Part shown: positions 43,574 to 51,168 of the stretch, piece by piece
How positions within the stretch are numbered: position 1 is the stretch's first letter
How the letters are laid out: every line of letters begins with the position of its first letter
DNA from: Streptomyces sp. NBC_01689
Lineage (GTDB): Bacteria; Actinomycetota; Actinomycetes; Streptomycetales; Streptomycetaceae
Direction: 5' to 3'
NCBI RefSeq assembly: GCF_036250675.1
Contig: NZ_CP109592.1
Location: 2,728,001 to 2,792,000 of the forward strand
Length of the DNA: 64,000 nucleotides
Program-made: the position numbers and the translations under genes
Notes under the pieces: generated by a model
The model's input: only the letters and a program-made list of their open reading frames with translations
What the model was told of the DNA's origin: nothing
Databases searched by the model: none

Positions 43574-43690
43574 GCTCCCTCTCCTTCCGGTCGTGCGTGC
43601 ACTGGGGGATTTCCGAAACTGCCGAGGACCGCGCCCGACGCCGTCCGCCCGGGACGGGCCCGGGGGGACGGCGGCCGGGCGGGCCCGGCC

Positions 43691-43726
43691 CCTGACGGCC
43701 GGACCCGCCCGGGGCCGGCCGTCAGG
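43691..43726 (-). terminator. Hairpin overlapping the amidohydrolase stop codon
   Basis: CCTGACGGCCGG (43691-43702) pairs with CCGGCCGTCAGG (43715-43726): 12 bp with a 12-nt loop. The right arm covers the stop codon of the 43722-44564 gene. It could terminate or weaken transcription before the hydantoinase gene, or protect the upstream mRNA. Confidence 0.6.
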
Positions 43727-44564
43727 GAGCCGTCAGCGGCCCGTACGCCCCCGGGGCACGGTCCCGGTAGAACTGCCACCGGTCGCGCACCTCGCGGAGC
43801 TTGGCCAGGTCCAGGTCGCGGACGACGAGTTCGCTCTCCTTGTCGCTCGCCACCTCGCCGACGAACTGGGCCTCCGGGTCGACGAAGTAGCTCGTCCCGT
43901 AGAAGTCGTTGTCGCCGTACTCCTCGACGCCCACCCGGTTGATCGCGCCCACGAAGTACTCGTTGGCGACGGCCGCGGCCGGCTGCTCCAGCTGCCACAG
44001 GTAGCCGGAGAGTCCGCGCGAGGTGGCCGACGGGTTGAAGACGATCTCGGCACCCGCGAGGCCCAGCGCGCGCCAGCCCTCCGGGAAGTGCCGGTCGTAG
44101 CAGATGTACACGCCGATCCTGCCGACGGCGGTGTCGAAGACCGGCCAGCCCGAGTTGCCGGGCCGGAAGTAGAACTTCTCCCAGAACCCGCCGACCTGGG
44201 GGATGTGGGTCTTGCGGTACTTGCCCAGGTAGGAGCCGTCGGCGTCGATCACCGCCGCGGTGTTGTACAGGACGCCGGGCTGCTCCTCCTCGTACATCGG
44301 CAGGACGAGGACGAGGCCCAGTTCCTCGGCGAGTGCCTGGAAGCGCCGGACGATCGGGCCCTCGGGTATCTGTTCCGCGTACGCGTAGAAGGCCTTGTCC
44401 TGGACCTGGCAGAAGTAGGGCCCGTAGAAGAGCTCCTGGAAACACAGGACCTGTGCGCCCTGCGCGGCGGCGTCGCGGGCCGCCTGCTCGTGGACCTGGA
44501 TCATCGACTCCTTGTCGCCGGTCCAGGCGGTCTGGAAGACGGCGGCGCGGATCACTCTGCTCAT
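43722..44564 (-). CDS. Nitrilase-superfamily N-carbamoyl amidohydrolase (beta-ureidopropionase type), copy B
   Basis: 280 residues. The catalytic triad is in place: E44 (CFQELFYGPYF), K118 (KYRKTHIPQ), C155 (GVYICYDRHFPEGW). The family opens N-carbamoyl-beta-alanine or N-carbamoyl-amino acids to NH3, CO2 and the amino acid, the step after hydantoinase. CGGAGGTCCC precedes ATG 44564. It closely resembles copy A at 47576-48418 (same length, triad in the same positions), a duplication separated by pucR and an aminotransferase. It is downstream of GTTTCACC repeats that may bind PucR. Confidence 0.9.
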   Translation of the reverse strand: MSRVIRAAVFQTAWTGDKESMIQVHEQAARDAAAQGAQVLCFQELFYGPYFCQVQDKAFYAYAEQIPEGPIVRRFQALAEELGLVLVLPMYEEEQPGVLYNTAAVIDADGSYLGKYRKTHIPQVGGFWEKFYFRPGNSGWPVFDTAVGRIGVYICYDRHFPEGWRALGLAGAEIVFNPSATSRGLSGYLWQLEQPAAAVANEYFVGAINRVGVEEYGDNDFYGTSYFVDPEAQFVGEVASDKESELVVRDLDLAKLREVRDRWQFYRDRAPGAYGPLTAP

Positions 44565-44661
44565 CGGGACCTCCGGTCGCTCGGTGTGCGAGGAGCCTAG
44601 GAAGCCCGGCAGACGGCTTTGAGGTGCACCGTGTCACGTCTGCGGTGCGTTGCCGTTCCAC

Positions 44662-44714
44662 GGTGTCACCCCCGCGTCGTCGCATGTTTCACCTGAGTCA
44701 TCCGGTGTTTCACC
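44662..44714. promoter_or_regulatory. Three direct repeats at 21-bp spacing (candidate PucR sites)
   Basis: TGTCACC (44664), TGTTTCACC (44685-44693) and TGTTTCACC (44706-44714) start exactly 21 bp apart, on one face of the helix, between the pucR 3' end and the amidohydrolase B gene. The same GTTTCACC occurs at 48545-48552 upstream of the copy A promoter. PucR binding is inferred from location. Confidence 0.5.
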
Positions 44715-46269
44715 GTTGTTGAGCGTCGTGCGCGAGCAGCGCGATGTGGACGGAGGCCGCCTGTTCGAAGTCGTCGAGGTCGACGGCGAGGCGTGCCTCT
44801 ATCGCCTCCAGCCGGCGGTAGAGCGCGGGCCTGCTGACGTGGTGGAGCCGCGCGGTGCGGGACTTGTTGCGGCCCGTCGCGAGATACGTCCGCAGCACGG
44901 GCAGCAGCTCCGGGTCGGACTCGGCCCCGCACAGCAGCCCGTCCAGCTCCCGTTCGGCGAAGGACTGGACGTGCGGGTCGTCCCTCAGCAGCCGCACCAG
45001 GCCGCGCAGATGGACGTCACGCAGCCGCACGACCACCGGGTGGTCCTGCTGGCCGACGGGGGTGTCGGCGGCCGCCTCGGCGACGTGCAGGGCCTCCCGC
45101 AGGCCGCCGGGCACGTCGTCCCAGTCGTGCCGCGCGGCGGCGGCCGCCACGGTCGCGGGGCCCCCGGTCTCGTGCCGCAGCCGGGCGGCGAAGTGCGCGG
45201 CCAGCGCCTCGGCGTCCTGGTCGCGGGCGAGGCTCAGCAGCACGGCGGTGGTCCCGTCGGCGAGTTCGGCGACGAGTCCGGACAGGCCGAGCAGTCTGAG
45301 CACCCGGTCCAGCCGGGCCGGGTCGCCGTCCCGGACGGCCAGCGGCACGAACGACCGCCGGTTCACGGGCAGTCCGGCGGCGCGCGCCCGGGGCAGCAGC
45401 TGCCGGGCCGGTACGACGCCGGTCACGAGGTCGGTGAGCAGGCTCTGCGCGGACTCCTCCTCCCAGGTGTGCGCGGGTCCGGCGAGCATCCGGTGCAGGA
45501 CCAGGGCCTCGGCGGCCCGGTCGGCGAGCAGCCGCCCGGTCACCGCGTCGCCGCGGTGGCCGCACAGCACGATGCGGCCCCAGCGTTCGCCCCGCCCGCC
45601 CAGCTCGGCCCGGATCCATCCGTCGCCCTCGCTGCCGCCCGCCTGCCGGGCGATGCGCTCCCAGTCGCGCAGCACGTCGTCCACCGCCGACCGCTCCCCC
45701 GCGGTGGCGAGGACCCGGTGGGCGAGGTTGGTGACGACGACGGGGCAGGCCGCGTGCCCGGCGATCTCGTCGAGGATCCGCTGCATGGGAGCGCCCGAGG
45801 TGATGAGGCCGGTGAGCGCGGTGCGCACGGACTCGGAGAGGCTCACGGCCGCGAACTTGCTGGAGACCAGCCGGGACTGCACCTCCTCCGTCAGCTCGGC
45901 GAAGGGGAAGGGGCGGTGCAGGACCACCATGGGCAGCCCGCACCGCTCGGCGGCGCGGCACATCACGTCGGGCGCCGCGGGGAAGGCCCGGCCGAGTCCG
46001 AGGACGACGGCCGCGGCCTCCGCGCGGTGCAGCGAACGGATGTACTCGGTCTGCGCGTCCGGGTCGCCGGCCAGCAGCACGCCGGTGGTGAGCACCATCT
46101 CCCCGCCGCTGAGCATGACGCCCACGTCGGCGGCCTCGGCGACGTGCACCCAGCGCACGGGCCGGTCGAGGTGGCCCGCGCCCGCCACCACCTCGGGCTC
46201 GCCTGCGAGCACCCGCTCCAGGGTGAGGACCTGGCGTACCGACAGGGCGGTGTCCGGGGCGGTGGTCAT
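44710..46269 (-). CDS. PucR-family transcriptional regulator
   Basis: 519 residues. N-terminal PucR sensor domain (SVRQVLTLERVLAGEPEVVA, then RWVHVAEAADVGVMLSGGEM), a GGDEF-like middle region, and a C-terminal CdaR-type helix-turn-helix: LRTYLATGRNKSRTARLHH, then SRPALYRRLEAIEA. The family controls purine, allantoin and hydantoin catabolism in response to a metabolite. ATG 46269 has AAGGGAA upstream. It sits inside the cluster it should regulate, between the aminotransferase and amidohydrolase B genes. Confidence 0.9.
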   Translation of the reverse strand: MTTAPDTALSVRQVLTLERVLAGEPEVVAGAGHLDRPVRWVHVAEAADVGVMLSGGEMVLTTGVLLAGDPDAQTEYIRSLHRAEAAAVVLGLGRAFPAAPDVMCRAAERCGLPMVVLHRPFPFAELTEEVQSRLVSSKFAAVSLSESVRTALTGLITSGAPMQRILDEIAGHAACPVVVTNLAHRVLATAGERSAVDDVLRDWERIARQAGGSEGDGWIRAELGGRGERWGRIVLCGHRGDAVTGRLLADRAAEALVLHRMLAGPAHTWEEESAQSLLTDLVTGVVPARQLLPRARAAGLPVNRRSFVPLAVRDGDPARLDRVLRLLGLSGLVAELADGTTAVLLSLARDQDAEALAAHFAARLRHETGGPATVAAAAARHDWDDVPGGLREALHVAEAAADTPVGQQDHPVVVRLRDVHLRGLVRLLRDDPHVQSFAERELDGLLCGAESDPELLPVLRTYLATGRNKSRTARLHHVSRPALYRRLEAIEARLAVDLDDFEQAASVHIALLAHDAQQR

Positions 46270-46295
46270 GGCGGCGTTCCCTTGCTCAGGTTCTC

Positions 46296-47579
46296 TTACC
46301 GGATGCACCTCAGCGCGCGATCGAGGATCGCCGCGCCCTCCTCCGCCTCCGCGACGGTGAGGGACAGTGGCGGCGCGATGCGCAGCACGCTGGTGTCGTG
46401 ACCGCCGCCCTTGCCGATCAGCAGGCCTTCCTGGCGGGCCGCTTCGAGCACGGCGGCGGCGCCCTCGGGATGCGCCTCGTCGGTGCCGGGCTTCACCAGT
46501 TCGACGCCGATCATCAGCCCGCGACCGCGGACCTCCCGTACGCCGTCGACCTGCGCGGCAATCGCCCGCAGCCGCTCGATGAGCAGACCGCCGACGCGCC
46601 GGGCGTTGCCCTGGAGGTCGTGTTCGAGGAGGTAGGCGAGGTTCGCCAGCCCCGCCGCCATCGTGACCGGTGAGCCGCCGAAGGTCGAGATGGAGTTGGA
46701 GTCCAGGCAGTTCATGATCTCGGCGCGGGCGACGACGCCGCCGATGGACATGCCGTTGCCGATGCCCTTGGCGAAGGTCAGCATGTCCGGCGGGCCCGCG
46801 GCGTCGTGCGCCTGCCAGCCCCAGAAGTGCTCGCCGGTGCGCCCCCAGCCGGTCTGCACCTCGTCGGCGATCCAGAGGATGCCGTGCTCGTCGAGGACCT
46901 CCCGGAAGGCCGCGTAGAGGCCGTCGGGCGGGGCGGTGAACCCGCCGACGCCCTGCACGGGTTCGGCGATCAGGGCCGCGGGCGCCCGGACGTGGCCGAG
47001 CAGGTCCCTGAGGTCCTCGACGCAGGCCGCGATGAACTCGCTGTCGGACAGGTCGGCGTAGGGACCGCGGGTACGGACGCCGCCGTGGACGTACAGCGTC
47101 TGCAGCGGCGAGAGCGAGGTCGGCGACCAGCCCTTGTTGCCGGTGATGCCGACCGCGCTGAAGGAGCGGCCGTGGTAGCTGTTGCGCATCGCGAGGATCT
47201 GGTTGCTGCGCCGGTGGGTGGTGGCGAGCAGCAGGGCCGTGTCGTTGGCCTCGGTGCCGGAGGTGGTGAAGAAGACCCGGGCGTCCGGGATGCCGGACAA
47301 CTGGGCGATCCGCTCGGCCAGTTCGACCATGGGCCGGTTGAGGTAGAGCGTGGAGGAGTGGATGATCCGCCCGGCCTGCTCGCTGACGGCCTTGGTCACC
47401 TCGGGCAGCGCGTGCGCGGTCATCGTCGTCAGGATGCCGCCGAAGAAGTCCAGGTACTTGTTGCCGTCGGCGTCCCAGACATGGCGGCCCTCGCCGTGGG
47501 TGATCTCCAGCGGGTCCTTGTAGTAGAGGGCGAGCCAGTCGGGCAGGACCGCCTTGTGCCGTGCGTACAGGTCGCTCAC
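46296..47579 (-). CDS. Class III PLP-dependent aminotransferase (beta-alanine or omega-amino acid type)
   Basis: 427 residues. The PLP Lys is K271 (TFAKGIGNGMS), with SGTEAND at 108-114, NSYHGRS at 133-139 and WIADEVQTGWGRTG for cofactor binding. Relatives include beta-alanine:pyruvate, AGXT2-like and 4-aminobutyrate transaminases. In this cluster it would convert beta-alanine or beta-aminoisobutyrate, released by the amidohydrolases, to the semialdehyde. GTG 47579 overlaps the stop of copy A as GTGA, so the two are coupled. Confidence 0.9.
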   Translation of the reverse strand: MSDLYARHKAVLPDWLALYYKDPLEITHGEGRHVWDADGNKYLDFFGGILTTMTAHALPEVTKAVSEQAGRIIHSSTLYLNRPMVELAERIAQLSGIPDARVFFTTSGTEANDTALLLATTHRRSNQILAMRNSYHGRSFSAVGITGNKGWSPTSLSPLQTLYVHGGVRTRGPYADLSDSEFIAACVEDLRDLLGHVRAPAALIAEPVQGVGGFTAPPDGLYAAFREVLDEHGILWIADEVQTGWGRTGEHFWGWQAHDAAGPPDMLTFAKGIGNGMSIGGVVARAEIMNCLDSNSISTFGGSPVTMAAGLANLAYLLEHDLQGNARRVGGLLIERLRAIAAQVDGVREVRGRGLMIGVELVKPGTDEAHPEGAAAVLEAARQEGLLIGKGGGHDTSVLRIAPPLSLTVAEAEEGAAILDRALRCIR

Positions 47580-48418
47580 GGCTGCACCAGCCCCTCGTAC
47601 GCGTCGGGCCGGCGGTCGCGGTAGAACGCCCACTGCTGACGCACCTCCTCGATCAGGTCGAAGTCGAGGTCCCGGACGACGAGTTCCTCGGTCTTGTCAC
47701 TGGCGGGCTCCCCCACGAACCGGCCGCGCGGGTCGACGAAGTACGAGGTCCCGTAGAAGTCGTTCTCGCCGTACTCCTCCTGCCCGACACGGTTGATCGC
47801 GGCGACGAAGTACTCGTTGGCCACGGCCGCGGCGGGCTGTTCCAGCTGCCAGAGGTAGGCGGACAGGCCGCGGGAGGTGGCGGAGGGGTTGTAGACGAGC
47901 TGCGCGCCGTTGAGGCCGAGTTGGCGCCAGCCCTCGGGGAAGTGGCGGTCGTAGCAGATGTAGACGCCGATCCGGCCGACGGCGGTGTCGAAGACGGGCC
48001 AGCCGAGGTTGCCGGGTTTGAAGTAGTACTTCTCCCAGAAGCCCTTGACCTGCGGGATGTGGTGCTTGCGGTACTTGCCGAGGAAGGTGCCGTCGGCGTC
48101 GATCACGGCCGCGGTGTTGTAGTAGAAGCCGGACTGCTCGACCTCGAAGACGGGCACCACGACGACCATGCCGGTCTCGCGGGCGAGTTCACGCATACGG
48201 GTCACCGTGGGTCCGTCGGGCACGGGTTCCGCCCAGCGGTAGTGCTCCGGCTCCTGGACCTGGCAGAAATAGGGGGCGTTGAAGACTTCCTGGAAGCCGA
48301 TCACCTTCGCGCCCTGCCGGGCCGCCTCGCGGGCGTGCTCCTCGTGCTTGGCGACCATGGAAGCGGTGTCGCCGGTCCAGGTCGCCTGGACCAGAGCGGC
48401 GCGTACGACGTTGGCCAT
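47576..48418 (-). CDS. Nitrilase-superfamily N-carbamoyl amidohydrolase (beta-ureidopropionase type), copy A
   Basis: 280 residues, triad E44 (GFQEVFNAPYF), K118 (KYRKHHIPQ), C155 (GVYICYDRHFPEGW). First gene of the cluster; AAGGAGCAGCTC precedes ATG 48418. It is coupled to the aminotransferase by GTGA overlap, which suggests that it makes the aminotransferase's substrate (for example beta-alanine). Copy B has slightly different substrate-pocket residues (LFYGPYF versus VFNAPYF), so the two may prefer different carbamoyl compounds. An inverted repeat at 48446-48482 lies in its promoter. Confidence 0.92.
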   Translation of the reverse strand: MANVVRAALVQATWTGDTASMVAKHEEHAREAARQGAKVIGFQEVFNAPYFCQVQEPEHYRWAEPVPDGPTVTRMRELARETGMVVVVPVFEVEQSGFYYNTAAVIDADGTFLGKYRKHHIPQVKGFWEKYYFKPGNLGWPVFDTAVGRIGVYICYDRHFPEGWRQLGLNGAQLVYNPSATSRGLSAYLWQLEQPAAAVANEYFVAAINRVGQEEYGENDFYGTSYFVDPRGRFVGEPASDKTEELVVRDLDFDLIEEVRQQWAFYRDRRPDAYEGLVQP

Positions 48419-48445
48419 GAGCTGCTCCTTCGACGGGACGTCAGA

Positions 48446-48482
48446 GAGCCTCTACGCCCGTAGAACAAGGCGGTAGAGGCTC
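48446..48482. promoter_or_regulatory. 10-bp inverted repeat in the catabolic-cluster promoter
   Basis: GAGCCTCTAC (48446-48455) and GTAGAGGCTC (48473-48482) are perfect inverted copies 17 nt apart, 28-64 bp upstream of the amidohydrolase A ATG. They could be an operator (two half-sites on adjacent turns) or a leader hairpin. A GTTTCACC element lies further upstream at 48545-48552. Confidence 0.55.
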
Positions 48483-48598
48483 GAAAGTAAGCCCCCTGGA
48501 CAGCCTTGCCAAGACCATCGGGGTTAACCCGCTGAGTCGATCACGTTTCACCCCCCTGTGGGTGAGAGGCTGACCGGGGCGTGGGCCGCCCGGGTGAC

Positions 48599-50815
48599 TC
48601 ACGCGGCGAACCCGGCCACCCGGAGGGCGTGCACCAGGTCCCAGTGGTGCCGTTCCGAGATTCCCCGGGCGGCGTCCAGCAGGAGCGGCACGAGCCGCGC
48701 CGGGTCGCTCTCCGCGCTGCGGGCGGCCTCCTCGGGGGTGCGGACCCGCACATAGGCGTCGAGCAGCGCCCGGATCTCCCGTCGGCGGCCTTCGTCGGCG
48801 AGGCCGAGCACGGCCGCCCCGATCTCCGGCGCGGGGCGGGCGACGCCCTGGCGCAGCATCTGCCGCCCGTCGGCGGTGCGGCCGGCCGCGACCAGTGCGT
48901 CGAAGGCGGCGACCAGCCGGTCCGCGGGGAGCGACGCGGCCTCCCACAGGAGCGTGGCCCAGTCCGCGTCGAGGCCCGCCTCCCTCAACTCCGCGGCGAG
49001 CAGCGGGAAGCGGGCGGCGGGCCAGTGCGCGGCCTCGACGAGCGTGGCGTGCGCCTCGCCGCTGCGGCCCTCGGCGCGCAGGCGCAGCAGTCTCCCGACG
49101 GTCTCGGCGGTGTCCCGCCCGGCGTCCTCGTCCGGCGGCTCCGTGCCGGGTGCCGGCCGCGGCTCCGGCCGCTCCTCGGCGGCTCCCGCGAATCGCGCGC
49201 CGCGTGGCGTACGGCGGTTCGGCGCGGCCGGGGCGGCGGGCAGGGGCACCGCGGCGCCCGGCACCGGCACGGGGGCCGTGCCGGCGTCCGTCAGCCCGGC
49301 GAACCGCGCGCTGCCCCGGGGGCGGCGCCTGGAGCGCCGTCCCGGGGAGCGGCCGGCCCCGCCGGGGGTCGCGGACTCCGGGGGTGACGGCCGGGCTTCG
49401 GCGCGTGGCGGTACGGCGTCGGAGGCGTCGTCCCCCGGCCGGAGGCCGGAAGCGTCGTCCCCCGGCCGGGCGTCCGGGGCGTAGGCGTCGGGCCGGGGGC
49501 CGGAGGCGGGCGGGACGGTACCGAAACCGCTGCCGCCCGGGGCGGTCTCGGGGTTCCGGCCCCGGAAGGGGTCGCCGGTCTCGGGCCTGAGGGCGTTCTG
49601 GGCGGCGCCTGCGTCGACGTGGGCGCGGGAGCCTACGGGGCCGCCGAAGGCGGTGTCGTTCGGGGCGGGCCGGGTGCGGGCGGGGGCCGCGGAGGCGGGA
49701 CGGCCGGAGGCCAGGTGGTCACCCCGGACGCCGGAATCCCCTATCGGGCCGGGGACTCCTCCGGGCGCGGCCGGCCGGGCGGCGCCGAACGCCTCCGCAC
49801 CTGTCCGGGGGCGACCGGGCGGGAAGGCGCCGCTCCCGCTCCCACTGTCGTCCCCGCGGCCGCCCCCATCCCCGGCGGCGACAGCGGCACGGTCCGAACC
49901 GGGAGCCCTGTCACCGGCGTTCGGCCCGTCGGGCGTGAACCTCCGCGCTCCGGTGCCGGGAGTGGCACGCGGGAGACCCGGCGCCGGGGAGACGGCCTCG
50001 CCGGGGGCGAAGGCACCGTCGCCGTCCGCGCGGGGTCCGACGAGCGCGGCGGGTGGGCCGGGGGCCGGAGGAGCGGCCGGGGTGGCCGAGGAGGCGGGTG
50101 CGGGGACCTCGGGACGCCCCCGACCGGGCCAGGCGTCGTCCGCGCCGGGGCCGGGGCGCGGGTGCCGCCCCCACGCTCCCTCGGCCGTCCACGCGACCGG
50201 ACGGTCCCCGCGCTCGCCGTCGTCCACCGCCCGGTCGTCCACCGCCCGGGGGACGCCCGCGGCACCCCCCGGGAGGCCGGGCCCGCCGGACGCGTGGGCC
50301 CCGAGGGCACGGCGGTCGAGGTCCTCCGCACGCCGGCGGAGTTCGGCGCAGCGGGCCGTGGCCCGTTCGTGGTCGTCCTGGGCCCAGGCCAGGTCCAGCC
50401 GTACCGCGTCGGCGTCCTCCGCCGTGACGGCCTCCCCCAGCAGCCGGTTCAGCTCGGTCCGGCGCTCGGCCGCGTAGCGCCGCTCACGGAGCATCACGTC
50501 GAGACGGTCGCCGAGCGCGTCGCGCCCGCCGGGCCGTGCGTCGAACGCCGTGAGCGAGGCGCCGTGCAGCGAACGGGCCCGCCCGGCCTCCCGCGCCGCG
50601 ACCGCCGCGCCGTGCTCCGCGCCGAGGTCCTGCAGGAGCGCCTCGACCACGTCCCAGGGCGGTACCTCACGACCCTCCAGGCAGGCCCGCATGCCGTCGG
50701 GGTCACGCTGCCAGAACACCCCGCACCAGCCGCCGTCCTGATCGAGCCGGCGCATCAGCCCGTCCAGGAAGCTCGCGAACTCCCGGATCTCTGCCGGAAG
50801 TTGATCCACAACCAT
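48599..50815 (-). CDS. Large protein of unknown function with a long disordered middle
   Basis: 738 residues. The N-terminus (DQLPAEIREFASFLDGLMRR, then WCGVFWQRDPDGMRACL and VPPWDVVEALLQDL) looks conserved and acidic-aromatic. Residues about 90-170 are helical with coiled-coil character (RRYAAERRTELNRLLGEAV). About 175-540 is Pro/Ala/Gly/Asp-rich disorder. The last 190 residues are helical repeats (VGRLLRLRAEGRSGEAHATL, WATLLWEAASLPADRLV). ATG 50815 has GGGGAG upstream. No enzyme motif or membrane segment. It resembles large streptomycete-specific proteins tied to helix-turn-helix or signalling systems, but no role can be stated. Confidence 0.75.
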   Translation of the reverse strand: MVVDQLPAEIREFASFLDGLMRRLDQDGGWCGVFWQRDPDGMRACLEGREVPPWDVVEALLQDLGAEHGAAVAAREAGRARSLHGASLTAFDARPGGRDALGDRLDVMLRERRYAAERRTELNRLLGEAVTAEDADAVRLDLAWAQDDHERATARCAELRRRAEDLDRRALGAHASGGPGLPGGAAGVPRAVDDRAVDDGERGDRPVAWTAEGAWGRHPRPGPGADDAWPGRGRPEVPAPASSATPAAPPAPGPPAALVGPRADGDGAFAPGEAVSPAPGLPRATPGTGARRFTPDGPNAGDRAPGSDRAAVAAGDGGGRGDDSGSGSGAFPPGRPRTGAEAFGAARPAAPGGVPGPIGDSGVRGDHLASGRPASAAPARTRPAPNDTAFGGPVGSRAHVDAGAAQNALRPETGDPFRGRNPETAPGGSGFGTVPPASGPRPDAYAPDARPGDDASGLRPGDDASDAVPPRAEARPSPPESATPGGAGRSPGRRSRRRPRGSARFAGLTDAGTAPVPVPGAAVPLPAAPAAPNRRTPRGARFAGAAEERPEPRPAPGTEPPDEDAGRDTAETVGRLLRLRAEGRSGEAHATLVEAAHWPAARFPLLAAELREAGLDADWATLLWEAASLPADRLVAAFDALVAAGRTADGRQMLRQGVARPAPEIGAAVLGLADEGRRREIRALLDAYVRVRTPEEAARSAESDPARLVPLLLDAARGISERHHWDLVHALRVAGFAA

Positions 50816-51168
50816 CACACGACTCCCCGCCCGACTGGAGTACTCCGGTCCGGTAGAGAACACCCTCCGTGTTACGGGACGGCTACGGGGAGTTTTCCGG
50901 CGGGGCGCGGAGTCCGGTGGCCGAGGCCGTCCAGGCGCGGTCCGAGCGCGATCCGGGCGCGGGCCTCCCCTGCGTCCCCACCCGCCACCCGCCACCGGCC
51001 ACCGGCCACCGGCCGCGCGACGGCGACCTGGTCTCCGTGGACCTCGGTGCCGAAACGGTCGGCCCGGGCAGGGCCCGGCATCCTGACGGCACGCCGACCC
51101 CGGCTCCGCGCGAGGGTGCCGGTGAACGGCGCGGGGCACCGCGCCGTTCACCTTCCGCCCGCCGGCCT
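50816..51168. other. 353-bp spacer with a 7-bp tandem repeat
   Basis: No gene found between the 738-residue protein and ggt. GCCACCG or a near copy repeats four times at 50984-51011. The left end (50816-50880) would hold the promoter of the 738-residue gene; nothing else was recognised. Confidence 0.45.

Noticed and set aside
50816..51168. Small plus-strand frame beginning MLRDGYGEFSGG
   Set aside because: No ribosome site, crosses a tandem repeat and shows no conserved-looking segment.
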